A DNA stretch of 64,000 nucleotides from assembly GCA_013396525.1 (NCBI GenBank), contig VWYX01000084.1, positions 826,200 to 890,199 of the forward strand, in the 5' to 3' direction. Below, piece by piece: positions 52,334 through 64,000 of the stretch. Position 1 is the stretch's first letter. Each line of letters begins with the position of its first letter. The notes beneath the pieces are model-generated. The model worked only from the letters and a program-made list of their open reading frames with translations, had not been told where the DNA came from and made no database searches. The stretch is from Chaetorhynchus papuensis (lineage: Eukaryota > Chordata > Aves > Passeriformes > Rhipiduridae). The translations under genes and the position numbers were made by a program.

Positions 52334-54021
52334 CTCTGTAAAGCATATCTTTCTTACACATAAAAATTTTCTACAGTCCTCTGTATATATTTCTGGGTCA
52401 GTGAATCTTCTGCTTTTTGAGGACATATTAACTACACCACAGTGACCGTTTTTCTTCCTATTTAAACTACACAACTGAGGAGCTGCTTGAAATGATGTCA
52501 AAACAGACCACTGTTTGACTGTGTTGACTTCATGGCTAGAGGCTTTCCTCCCCCCCTCCACTGCTAAACCAAAACACAGACTCATGTTTTCCACATTAAC
52601 CTTGTTTTAATCTAAGTAAATTCCCAAAATGGATTCTAAAGTATACCTTATGATATAAACCTGCTATGGATTCAGTTAATAATTAGTCCCTCTTCTGATT
52701 GTTTTCTGCCTTACTTTAAGTTACAAAATTATATAAATATTATATTCTGAGTTTCCTTATTGAAGTTAATGACTCATATATTCCACTTCCTCTGCTTTGG
52801 GTGAAATTAATAAAGTTTGAATCCTATTTTATCTTTTATTTATATTTTATTTTATCTTTTCTTTTCTGAAATTAATAATCTGTATGACCTTTGCTACCTT
52901 TCTTTGACTTAAAATTAATCTTCATACCTATTTTTGCTTTCTGTGTCTTGAATTGATGAACCCAGCTTTGTCTCCTTCAATAAAATTAATGTTTTCTTCA
53001 ATCAGTTTATCTTAATTTTTATTTAGATGAGAGAATTCTTTATTACAAATTTCTTGTCATCATTTCTTTGTCTCCACGAAAGGTCTGAAACAATAACACA
53101 TTAAGAAACACTATTTTAAACAATTAATCTGTTGCTTTAGTACAGAGTTTCTTTCACCTCTGTGTCCCCTTCCCATCCCATACACGTTTTCGGTTTTTAA
53201 CAATTTTATGTTTGATTTGTATTTTTGTCATTTTGTTCCTGTTTTGTCTCAATAAGGTGCACACTGAGCCTCTAGCTACACAGCTTTCCTCCCACACGGT
53301 TTCCGTGCACAAACAAATTTGCAGTGTGGCTGTAATTCATCCCTGTGGCAAAAGGAAAGAGCAAAGTCTGTGAATCGTCTAAGTCCAACAGCAGCCTTTA
53401 AATAGACTGTATATTATCACTGTGCATACAAATGAGACTTCTCCATAGAGTCTCCCCTGTCTATTTGTTTGCAACTGTTAGATATGTACAGCCTAAAAAA
53501 AGCCTCCTGGGGAAAAAAAGAAACAGAAAACCATCAACCCTAACATAAACCAATCAAAACCATCTGACTTTTATGAACTTTCAAGGTTGCTATAAATTAT
53601 GTCTCTTATAAAACAAAAATCAAAACTTAATCTTCACATTACTTGTCAGTATTCTTATTGACAAGACAGATGTTTGAGGTTTTTTCCCTTAATGTATTCA
53701 ATTGGCTTGAAATTATTAACATGAACTGGACACTTGAAATAAAATGACCTCTGTGGATTCACCAAAAACTGATGTTAAGTTCTAAGTCTGTTTAGTGAGC
53801 TGGTTGAAATGTTTAGTTTCTTGATATTTCAGAACTCCAAGATGCCATTTCAGACCTTTGGTCAACCTCTATGCTTAAGATCTCTTTATCAGTCACTATT
53901 TTTGTTGCCATGTGATCCCTAAGCTGTGATTGAAATTTGCATTTAAAAATCACATTTTTTCATAAAAATCACATTAAGACTACATTACCTAGATGGCTCC
54001 TGACTAGATAATAATCAGAAA
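52334..54021. other. Non-coding DNA, no gene found
   Basis: AT-rich sequence with a T-rich ATTTT/CTTTT tract at 52,824-52,866. A less AT-rich stretch at 53,250-53,400 contains a CACGG/CCGTG inverted repeat and looks like a possible conserved element (see findings). No exon was recognised. Confidence 0.55.
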
Positions 54022-54098
54022 TCACAGAATAACAGGATCACAAATGGATAAGGTTGATAGGGACCACAGTGGGTCACCTAGTCCAAACTCAAAAATAG
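54022..54098 (-). mobile_element. CR1 3' tail remnant, minus strand
   Basis: On the minus strand this is a CR1 end. The tail (ATCACAGAATAACAGGATCA on the + strand) is followed by GGACCACAGTGGGTCACCTA and GTCCAAACTC. It stops shortly before another CR1 copy in the same orientation. Confidence 0.7.
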
Positions 54099-54113
54099 AA
54101 AACACTACGTGAG

Positions 54114-54661
54114 AATCATAGAATCATATAATATCCTGAGCTGGAAGGGACCCACAAGGATCATCAAAGTCCAATTCCTGTCCCTGTACAGAATAGCCAC
54201 AAGAATCACACCCTGCATCTGAGACCATTGTCCAAACGCTTGAGCTCTGTCAGGCTTGGTGCTGTGACCACTCCCCTGGTGAGCTGTTCCAGTGCCCAAC
54301 CACCCTCTCAGGGAAGAACCTTTTTTCTAATATCTATCCCAAACCTCCCTGACACAACTTCAGGCCATTCCCTCGGGTCCTGTCACTGGTCACCACAGAG
54401 AAGGGGTCAGTGTCTGGCCTTCCTCTACCCCTCACAAGGAATTTTATACTGTGATGAAGTCTCCCCTCAGACTCCTCCAGGCTGAACAGCCCAGGGGACC
54501 TCAGACACTCCCCATGTGGTTTTCCTTCCAGACCTTTCATCATCTTCATAACTCTCCTTTAGATGCTCTCTAATACCTGTACATCTTTTTCACACTGAGG
54601 TACCCAAAACTGCACACGGGACTCGAGGTGAAGCCGCACCAGTGCAAAGCAGAGTGGGAAG
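54114..54661 (-). mobile_element. CR1 LINE fragment, minus strand
   Basis: The reverse complement of a CR1 3' region. The tail GAATCATAGAATCATATAAT lies at the left, then GAGCTGGAAGGGACCCACAA, GACTCCTCCAGGCTGAACAG and GAGGTGAAGCCGCACCAGTG. It is well preserved relative to other copies in the window. Short open frames on both strands (54,105-54,549) are within it. Confidence 0.93.
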
Positions 54662-57600
54662 TTTGTGAAAAAAAAATTGGAAAGAAGGTCTACCAAATGA
54701 AGGCCTGCTCCTAAATCTATAGAACGAGTGTAAAAATTCTCAACCTTTTTATTTAGCTTTGCCTCAAGGTGATAGGGAACACATAATCAATTAGAAAATG
54801 TTAGTTATTGCCTTCAAGTTAGGCGAGATGCTATAATCTGAATCCCCAGCAGATTTAACTTATGCAGCTTTTATTTGTTTAAATTCAGTTGTGTCTTTGT
54901 AGATTAAAGAAGACTGTGTCAAAATTTCATTTGAAACCTTCACTATGTATCAAAACATCTCTTATGAGTGAAATGTCTCTGTAGGTTAATTTGAGATCAT
55001 ATAGAAAAAATTAAAAGAAGACATTTCTAAATTTTTGATCACTAAAACTATTTTAATGAAATGATCCTGTTCATTAAAAAACGTTCTTTGGGAAGTAATC
55101 AGGGAGCAATGGTAACTACTTTTAATTACAACAGCCATCTAGTCTGAATAATTAAACTACAGAGCATTTTGTGTTACAATGAGTCATTGCTGCTGCCTAT
55201 GATCCTTTATTCTCTCAAGCAGCTCTTTTAAACCCCTCACCCTCATTCTCTTTCTGTATGCATTATTCAACACCTTGAAGCACCGGTTAGAAACACTCAT
55301 AAAGAGGCAATGATTGTGCTTCAGAAGCTTAAAAAGAAGGGATTCCTACTTGATATTTCTTATATTCCATAGTGAAACATTGTTTTGTACTTAGAACTAG
55401 CCATGGTTTATATTTAAAGAACTGTTCATCAATATTATTATGTTCAAGGATGATATTCTTTGTGAATAGTAACTTTCCATGATGAATAATTTCTTTCAGC
55501 TGCCTTCAAGAACCCTACTCCCAGACATTCAGGAAAACAGCTATTCACTGTGATGGTCAGGACTGAGCACTGCTGATACCAAGAGAGGAAACCTGTTCCA
55601 GTTCTGAGTATCCTTTAAAATGAAAAATATCTTCCTTGCCAGTCGCCTACTGGTTAAGCAGAATGACTGTTTACTCAGAGATGATTGCACATGAGGAGAG
55701 ATGTGTGGCAGGTCATTGTTTAGATAAGATCTCTCAGTAAAGAGATGAAAATGCCATCATTTTTTGTAGTAAATAATTTGAAATATTTAAGGTCAGATGG
55801 TTTGGTGGTTTGTTTTATTTTATTGATTCCTTTAGCCAAATTTCATCTTCTTCTTTCTCATTCAGAATGAAAATAATTTACATTATTGAAAACAGAAATC
55901 AAACCATTCATTTCCTTCAAAAATTATCTTAGGATATATATAGTACTTTCCACTAATGCAATTTCCTACAGTGTGTCTTCAGATAGACACTACTGAGAGA
56001 CAGCAACTGAGAGGAAACATTCATTTTCCATTGTAAAACTAGATTTTAGACCTAGCTAGAACATATTTCTTACAGTTATGTCAAGTCCTCCCTGACTTGT
56101 TATCATCCTTGTAGCTGCAGGGAAGGCAAATGTTGAAAATTCATAATGAGCTTTCTTTAATCACAAACAAAACCCAAGAAAATAATTTTTCTAATAAAAA
56201 GAGGTCATTTCTACCTACATGGTTAAAAAAAAATCTCCATCTGGGTTTTTGTTCTCAGAAGGAAAAGAGCAAAATACATCCTAGAGAAGTGATTATAAGA
56301 GACTACTTAAAAATAATTAATAATAAGATGTGTAGAAACTGTCATATGTACATATGATGACCTTAAATTAATAGAGGTTTACATTGCTTTCATTGTTTTC
56401 CACAAAGAGTGCTGTTCCATTCTATTTGACCTTAATTAGTGTAATTGATAGTAGTTTTAGAGCTGCATGCCATTTTAATCATGTAGTTACAGCTTTCATG
56501 ACAGAAGAAAAATGAAATAGCAGCTGGGAGTTATCTATTAATAGTGAGAGAATAGAAAGGTAAAAGGAAAGGCTCTTCTCTTCTAGGACTCCAGGGCTTT
56601 TATGGCGTTAGTAATGAATGACTAATGTATTCTAAGAGGAGCACACTGATCTCCAAGGATGTAATGAAGGGCACTAGGAGGTAGGATCAATATGAGTTAG
56701 AAATTTTATATCATTAGGAAATCACATGGCTACAAGAGTATACAGACAGACCAGTAAAAATGTCAAAGCTTAAGGATACAAACCATTATATGCGTGCATG
56801 TATGAATGGGGTTGCCTGGGCCTGTGTACTAGCGGCTCAGACTGTGACAGAGAGAGGGCTTTAAAGTTTCCTGGGAAAGCATGCAGTGCTACAGAAGGTC
56901 ATAGGTTAGAGTGAGAATGACAGGAAAATCAGAAATTCCTTTGGGATGTGATTATTTGGAATGGATTTGAAACAAGACCAGGGTACAATGAAAAAAATGC
57001 AACAAATGAGAGTTTCTAAGTTGTGAGAAAAACATCCTAAATGAGTAGATGCATTCATTAGCTTCAAGTGGCAATTTTTTTTCTTGAAGGTTTCTCCTAT
57101 CTCTGTTAATGACACTCAGTTTTTGAAGATGGAAGGCTTTACAAGGAAAGAAATCTTATTCTACTTTCGCTTTCTCACAGATGTGGTTAAAAAAAGCAGC
57201 ATACAACAAAATAACCATCTACCAGTGGTACTTAGTGCATATTATACTGGGATAAACAAGCTTGTCAAGCTAACTGCCAATTATATCGAAATCTGTATTC
57301 CACGAAGTTCCTCTCTGGCACTACAGTTTGACACCGTACTTTTGTGAAAGTTACAGTGTATGATGAATTCTTTCACAGATACTTACTGTATTTTTTATCT
57401 AAGAATAATTTTAATTTCTTTAAAGTAAAAAGGAAAGCATAAACACAGTGTTTAATGAAAAATATGGCAAAGAATGGCTGAATGGAAAGGGAAAGAATCT
57501 GGGGACATATATTAGGTTTTGACTGCACATGTAACCAGAGAAGAACTTAGTCAACTTAAGGAAGACCAGCTTGGTCATGAAAATAATAACATGGCTTAGT

Positions 57601-60028
57601 TCTTATAGCTTGAGCAGAATCATACCTCTTTCAAAGACCATGCAAAAACCCTTGAAGTGAGATACTGATTATGTTATTCATAAAATGTTTCTGAAGTTTC
57701 AGTCTTTACGGCATTCACATAAAAACACACTCAAGAGTATGCAACTGTCTTACAGACATGTGAACAATCAGATGGTAAGAAAGAAAAGTATTTCTAAAGA
57801 ATTTTAAAACAAATTCTCATCCAGTTTTTTTTTCCTAGTCTTGCAGAATGATTGTCAGTCTAATTTCCATTTTCCTTGTGTTTCTGCTCTCCTGTATTCT
57901 TACACAACAAAATGAACTTTGATAATAGGGATTTTAAAGCTTTCACTGTCTAGGAAAAGTGAAAAACATTCACCCTGTAATAGCTGTTAAATCTGTTTCT
58001 CTTCCAGTTAAGAGTATATTGTGGCTACATGATGGACACAGTTCTAATTTTAGGTCAGTCAGTGCAAAAATTACACATTTTCTATTTCAGTGTATTTTGT
58101 AATGACATATTTTAATATTGGAGTTAATACATAATGGTCAATAAAATCCAAGAAAACAATGAAGTCAACATTACGCACAGGATTCTACCTTTGATATGAG
58201 AAAGTATGCTCAACCATTGTTTTTGTTATGTAGCTATATAAAATTGGTGCAATATTAGATTTTCCAAAACTTTTTATTTCACATATTCACTCTTTCACTA
58301 CTTACCTAATTACTAAACATACAAACATAATTTGCTTTCTGTATCTTCTTCACTGGCTTAACTTAAGAGTCCTTTATATGTAGCCAGGCACTTCAGAAAG
58401 TTAAATCTTCCACTTTCAATACATGTACAGCAGAACCCAGAGGAGATATTTAAAATCAGTTCACAACTCTGATGAGGCACGACACCCAGATTTCATTATG
58501 ATTTTCCCTTCACAATTTTATAATTCATGGAAGAAAATTAACATTTTTGATTCCTTCTTTGTCTTATACACTGCTCACTCAGTCCAAGCACAAATTAAAT
58601 CTTCGGAGACTTACCTGAAATTTATTTTCTGAGTTTCTTGTAGATATTCAATATCAACTTGTTAATCAGTGAAAAGCACAGCATTCACTCTCTGAAAAAA
58701 TGGAAAACCCCTTTTTTGTTTCAAAGCCTTGTTTTAGTCTACATGATTTAATTTACTGGGGAAATTGTGGAAACATCAGTATCATCCTCCAATCAATAAA
58801 ACCAACAACGCCCCAAATCCCCAAGCATTTATATCTATATATCACCTAACCATCATCTGTAAATGTTTACACGTCCACAATTTGCTGAAAAAAAACCCCA
58901 CTGACAATAACAAACAAATGGGATTTGTTGTCTAAAGATGACTTTTAAGACTTGTCTCAGATACATCAGGTTGAATAGGGAGCTTTCATTGCAAATGCCT
59001 AGTTTTAACAGCAGGCCCAAGAGGATTTAGTTTTACAGCTTATTGGAAATTTCTCTTATTTCAAAGGTATTTTTGTTTCTCTCTTCACATTTTCTTAATT
59101 TTACACTCTTGGGTAACACCATGCTTTATATGATAGTATAGCTTTCTTTGGGAGAAAGACTGTTTTGTTTTGCTGAATGAGACGTACTGCGAGTTTATTC
59201 ATGGATAGTTATGCTGTTCTGTTCTTGACTATTTTGTGTACTGAATCATAAATCGAACTGTGCAACAAAATCTGCTCAGCATGAACGGGTTTGTAAACTC
59301 ACCTGCAAACTCCCCAAATGACTCTACTTTCTCCTTCTGGTTAAGGATGCAATTATCTTATAGGGACTTTCAAAAATGATTGTGGCAGGATATTTACTAT
59401 TTTATCATGGAATATCCATGAACCACTTTAGACATGTAAATCCTGGACTTAAGCTCCTTTGGGTTTTTAGAACATCTTGATGATTGAATTAACTAAAGCT
59501 TAGAATTACAGGCTGATTTTTAGCTTGTGAGTATAAAATAGGATGATTCATATTTCAGGTTTCATATAAGAGGTCTTTTATAACAATAGAGGTACTGTTT
59601 TTATAGCACCTCATACACCATTCAGTTGCAAGCTGGAGGTGTCTGAGACTGACTTATCATCCTACAGGGCAACATGAACAGGGTTTTAGCTTGTCATTGA
59701 GAAATGTTTGAAAGGTATGTGAAGAATTTGATATGCCGGGTTTTTTTATTTTTTTTGGGTGACTATAGCAATCAAGGAATATATTTTTCTCTGAAAGGTC
59801 ACATGAAGTAATTATTTGCACAGCACACTAAGTGGCTGTTGCTGAAAATGTATTTCAACCTTTCCTGAGTGTAATATATGAGGATAAAGGCTCTCAAATG
59901 TATAATACTGCATTTTCAAACCAGCCTTCTTAAGCAGTAAATTACATCAGAAGATTAAGGTGAACAAGAAGTGGAGTATGCAAATAATCCATTTCAAAGA
60001 TAAACATTTCATAAAACATGCCTTTTAT

Positions 60029-60054
60029 TAAAAAAAAAAAGAAAAAAAAAGAAA
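60029..60054. repeat. Poly-A tract with G interruptions
   Basis: About 26 bases of A interrupted by single G. No retrotransposed gene is recognisable upstream of it. Confidence 0.85.
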
Positions 60055-61010
60055 GTTAAAAGATACCCTTTGACATAGAGTAAAATAAGAGTTTTCCATT
60101 TTCAATCTTCAATTTCAATTTACTGAACAAACTTTCTATGTTTGGACATCTTCCTTTTTTTTCTTTCTTTCTGGCCTGACTCCATCTCTAGCAAATGTTA
60201 AATGATTTGTAAAAATTTCTCATATTTACATGGCACCCAATAAAGAAATGACATTTTTTCCATCTTGTGTGTAAAAAATTACTAACTTTACTATATATAC
60301 CATCATTGACTTTATTATTGAGGATAAGGAATTGACAACTGCTTCATACTAGGAATCGAAATATAATGATTATATTTGACCAAAGGAAAATCCAGTTTCT
60401 TCTAATAAAACAAAAGGGGAAGCAGAAAATTTCAGTCTGTAGGTGACATTTTATGATACAAGTTATGACACCAGGTAACCGGAAATTAAGAGTTGCTGGT
60501 GCTTGGCCAATTATAAAAGTATTGCCTTCAAAAATAAAAAGAAAAACCCACCCCAATTATTTTGTCTGGTACACACAATATTAGCCATATGAATAACACA
60601 TTTTCACAGAACAAAGATTTGTATCCACTGAATGATTCAACACTTTTAAAAATCCTCTCATAATCTCTTTCAACTGTATAATCCACAGAAGGATTTATAG
60701 AAACCCACTGTTGTTGAAAACCTCTTCACCCTGGTTGTTATAGAAAGATTCTCCATTTAGACCTAGACATGTTAAGTTAGCAGCATCAATTAAAATGTGT
60801 ATTTCTACATACTTTTATATGTACTTTCTTTATCTACAGTTATATCTATATCTTCATGACCTCTCTTTCCATCAATATTTTGCTTTCTTTATAGGCTATT
60901 CCATATGAAACCAAATGAGCAAACTTTTGCAAGTCTGAATATAGCATGTTCCTGAATTTCTTTTATTCATTACATTTTTGACATCTACAATTCAAATGAG
61001 AGAACGATGC

Positions 61011-61026
61011 TTTTTTTTTTTTTTTT
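61011..61026. repeat. Poly-T run (16 T)
   Basis: Sixteen consecutive T. Read on the minus strand it could be a poly-A tail, but the sequence on the appropriate side is not a recognisable transcript copy. Confidence 0.9.
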
Positions 61027-61199
61027 GGTAGACCCCATACTGGGTATGTTTCATTATTTCATGGTATTCCAAGTCCCATTTTTTAATTATTTCTGAACAG
61101 CAAGTTGTCACGTCCTGATGTAAATGAAAGTTTCCCAGGGAACATTTATAACATTTACAGATAAAATATGTAGCTAAACTCATAATTGAAAGAGAAAAA

Positions 61200-61471
61200 G
61201 AGGCAAATGGACATAAACTGAGACACAGGAGATTCCATCTTAACATGGTGGAATCAGATGGAAAACCCACTTGTTTTACTCTGAGCGTGACTGAACACTG
61301 ACACACGCTGCCCAGAGCAGTTGTGGAATCTTTATCTTTGGAGATCTTCACAAGCCATCTGGACATGGTCCAGAAAACTGACCTTATGTGGCCCTGCTTG
61401 AGCAGTGGGGTGGAACCAGGTGGCCTCCAGAGGTCCCTTCCAACCTCAACAATTGTTTGTGATTCAGTGAA
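61200..61471 (+). mobile_element. CR1 LINE 3' fragment, + strand
   Basis: About 270 bases of CR1 end. The order is AAATGGACATAAACTGAGAC, CACGCTGCCCAGAGCAGTTG, CCAGAGGTCCCTTCCAACCT and the tail GTTTGTGATTCAGTGA. The antisense frame contains GSVCQCSVTL, shared with the copy at 32.4 kb. The 124-codon minus-strand frame (60,992-61,366) is this antisense reading and not a gene. Confidence 0.88.
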
Positions 61472-64000
61472 ATCAGTGCACAGTTAAAATTTCTGCTTAA
61501 CAAATATCTGAGCCATTCAGCTACTTAGAATAAGGGACTGTATCTTTCTGCTGTCGGCTCAGTCCCTGCACAGTTAAGCTTTTTTAGACTTCTTTGTATA
61601 TGCCATCTGGAGCAGTGACTCTCTGTTTTGAAGTTGTTGGTTTACTCCAAAAATCCTGCGTCTGTCAAGTCAGTCTCCGAGGATACTTCATGTGAAATAT
61701 TAAACAAGCCAGGTCCAAACTGCTGCATTGTTATTGATGGTGGTAAGAAATGATCCACTTCTCAGCACTGTCTGCATTTCGTGTAGCTGTTTCTTCTAAC
61801 CCTTTCATAGAGCAAACCAGTCTTCCTTTTCTTAAAGAATATGTTTTTTTGCAAAATACCAAGATTCCATTTTGGTGTTTCTGGTTTCCTCTGATTTTAA
61901 CCATTAATCACTAAGCATTCCTCTCTTTATTCTCCAGTAAGCATATTTCTGGAGGAAATGTGATAGGGCACATCTCCTGAAAAAGACCTGGAAAGAGCAT
62001 GTACATTGGGGAGACCATTTTTCCTGGTGACCAGAGTATGGTGCTATTAGGGGTTTTTTTTAACAGCTTTGTTTTGAAGTACTTCATAGGCATGAGCATC
62101 AAACAAGGTACCTCCTTGATTACAGAGACTTACAGTGACTATGATTAAGGACTATTGTGGGTAGCAGTACATCACCTAGTAAGTATCATAATCAGAGTTC
62201 TTTGAAAGTACAAAAGTACCTTTGCCTCCCTTTCTATGAAAAAAGTCCTGCTGGTGGTTTTACAAGGGAGGTGTGTTTTGGGCATGGGGTTTTTCTGGGT
62301 TTTAGGGGTTTTTTTTTTTCCCCTTCTTTTACTTCCTTTATGTTTTTCTCTCTTCTATCCCCTACTAGTTTTTCTCAGGAAATGGAGTCTGCTCAATCCA
62401 GATTATCTGAGTTTAAACTAAATTGCCGCATAAATCTTCTAAAGCACTCTTCTGCTTCTTTTCACATCACTACGATGACAGCTAGTCATCACTCTAAGGA
62501 ACCTACATATTCTTCATGCTCCAGATCTCCTTGTCTAAATATGTTAAGGATAGATGGATGCTTTTCTCTAACTTTTCTTCAGTTTGAACCCACTTGGTCC
62601 TCCCTCATGGAATTGAAAAGCTGGCAACCTTTGTCAGATCCTCCATGCTTTCTTTTGGCTACGTGTTAGTAAAGAGTGAATTAAGTGGTCTATGGAATTC
62701 GTGAAACAGATTTTCCTTTTGGGAGCAAGCAGGCAGAAAAACATCACAAAGCAATTGCATTTCCTAATAAACCGAAGAAAGAAGATAGGCAAATGGTATC
62801 TTCTAAGCAAAAGAACTTGGAAAAGACTATAAATTTATAGAATTTATAAAACAGAAAAAAATATAAAAAATTAGAGTTTACTGCTATTAAGTATGCTGTT
62901 TACTAAATAAATAAATAAACCATCATAGAAAGACACAATTCAAAAATAGTATTGTTGCACAGAATTACTTCAGTAGTCTTTTATGTATGTTGTAATATGA
63001 CCCTAGGCTACAGAATTGCAGTCTTAATATACCTTTGCCATCTTCAGGCTCAATGTCTTAGTTGTAGCCTTCTCAGCTGAAGTTTTTAATTCAGTTTAGC
63101 TCCTGGAACTGCCTCTGTCCTAGCTACTGTTGCATACTTGCCCTTGCCCCCTCATGTGGGCTGACTGTGTAAGTCAGCCTCATTCTCACTGTTGAGAAGA
63201 TAAAACTCTCCTAAACTTCAGAAACTTATGTTCACTTTTTAAATACTAATTTCTTTTCTTAATTTAGAGACATAGCAAAATTGGACTCCTCTAACAAAAA
63301 AAAAACACAAACAAAAACCAAAACAAAACAAACAAACAAAAAAACAATTAAAAAGGAGGACTAATATTTCCATACACACAGTTGAAACAAGAAGAGATCA
63401 CACAACTGATGGATTATCTATAAATTCAATATTAAATTCAAAAACCTATGTTAGTTCTATATTAAGTATGCACCATTAAATCTCAAAGTCAGCCAATTCA
63501 AAGGTTAAGAGTTTTACACATTAACAGCAATTCCTGAAAACAGTGTAAAATATATATTTAGTAGAAAATGGCATAAAAATGAAACATGCAGAATGGAATC
63601 TCCAACAGAGAATATATAGAACACATGGAATAATAAGCTAAAGAAATCAAATTAAAAATTAACTGTATGAAAAGCAATTATATTTTAGAAGCAATGAAAT
63701 AAAATTTAAAAAAATGTACTAACCATTGAAATTAAAAGAGAAAAAAATCAAGTCAAATCAAATTATTATTACCAACAAATCCTGCAAGTAATTTCTTTTC
63801 ATTCTCTAGCAACGGGAATATGTGACCACATATACATCATTCTTATGGACTCTTCAGAAACATTTTACTAAAAAGAATGGCTCCAGGATACAAAGGTAAT
63901 TATCCTAACAGATGAAAACTTTAGTTTTCAGTGTTGATCATAAACCTTAAAAATGTAGCAATCTCAAAGCTGAAGCCTTCTTTGTATTTTCCTCCTTATA
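61472..64000. other. AT-rich non-coding DNA, no gene found
   Basis: The 170-codon frame at 62,157-62,669 is the longest in the region. It has no recognisable domain, and its Phe-rich part comes from T runs near 62,300. Simple repeats are (TAAA)n at 62,903-62,919 and an A-rich tract at 63,294-63,348. Nothing else was identified. Confidence 0.55.
63294..63348. repeat. A-rich simple repeat (CAAA/CCAAAA-type)
   Basis: About 55 bases almost only A with periodic C, the same composition as the tract at 2.8 kb. Confidence 0.9.

Larger units (their letters stand above)
54662..61199. other. AT-rich non-coding DNA, no gene found
   Basis: About 6.5 kb without recognised genes, RNA genes or transposons. 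Two TAAT-rich blocks (55,050-55,215 and 56,400-56,545) resemble conserved non-coding elements. Homopolymer tracts occur at 60,029-60,054 (A) and 61,011-61,026 (16 T). Open frames are under 90 codons. Confidence 0.55.

Noticed and set aside
60029..61026. Poly-A and poly-T runs considered as tails of processed pseudogenes
   Set aside because: No recognisable mRNA or small-RNA sequence lies on the side where a retrocopy would be.
60992..61366. 124-codon minus-strand frame
   Set aside because: It is the antisense of a CR1 tail plus poly-T. It shares GSVCQCSVTL with the antisense frame of another CR1 copy at 32.4 kb.
62157..62669. 170-codon frame, longest in the right part of the window
   Set aside because: It has no domain. 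The Phe-rich stretch comes from T runs, there is no promoter or splice context, and this length is expected by chance in 64 kb searched in six frames.
1..64000. tRNA, rRNA, snRNA, mitochondrial insertion, CRISPR array or prokaryotic operon
   Set aside because: None was seen. The composition and repeats are those of a bird nuclear genome, and no cloverleaf, array or operon-like coding density is present.

Overview
The window looks like bird nuclear DNA, probably from a macrochromosome. It is AT-rich and very poor in CpG. Its recognisable repeats are dominated by CR1 LINE fragments whose 3' ends carry the avian-type ATTCTATG tail. There are also remnants of two endogenous retrovirus families of the ERVL/LTR type seen in birds. 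I found no intact protein-coding gene, no recognisable host exon, no tRNA, rRNA or other RNA gene, no CRISPR array and no bacterial-type operon. Every open frame I checked is short, lacks a recognisable domain, or lies inside a repeat. The window is best read as a gene desert or a very long intron/intergenic region.

Layout. 1-9,600: single-copy AT-rich DNA with an A-rich simple repeat at 2.8 kb and a TAAT-rich, enhancer-like block at 8.45-9.3 kb. 9,601-10,808: a + strand CR1 copy. 10,809-16,080: unique DNA with an inverted repeat at 13.2 kb and two short direct duplications near 14 kb. 16,080-17,240: an older + strand CR1, followed by a palindromic TA/TG microsatellite. 18,430-18,600: a CR1 tail. 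18.6-28 kb: unique DNA ending at a 35-N gap. 28,075-29,360: the end of an ERVL-like pol reading directly into an LTR. 32.2-33.7 kb: three CR1 3' ends, all on the minus strand. 33.7-42.5 kb: unique DNA. 42,495-42,735: an isolated CpG island with about 25 CpGs in 240 bases, just upstream of a 100-N gap. This is the one strong promoter candidate. 42.9-49.6 kb: unique DNA with a hairpin-forming inverted repeat at 44.6 kb. 49.65-49.91 kb: CR1. 51,339-52,333: a minus-strand solo LTR. 54.0-54.7 kb: two adjacent minus-strand CR1 copies. 61.2-61.5 kb: CR1. The remainder is unique DNA to 64 kb.

The only element likely to drive host transcription is the CpG island. The other potentially functional signals are TAAT-rich blocks that look like conserved non-coding elements; this is pattern recognition only and needs a multi-species alignment. 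The repeats are all decayed: the CR1 reverse-transcriptase catalytic motifs are broken and the retroviral pol remnant is frameshifted. I did not find a convincing undescribed biological system here.
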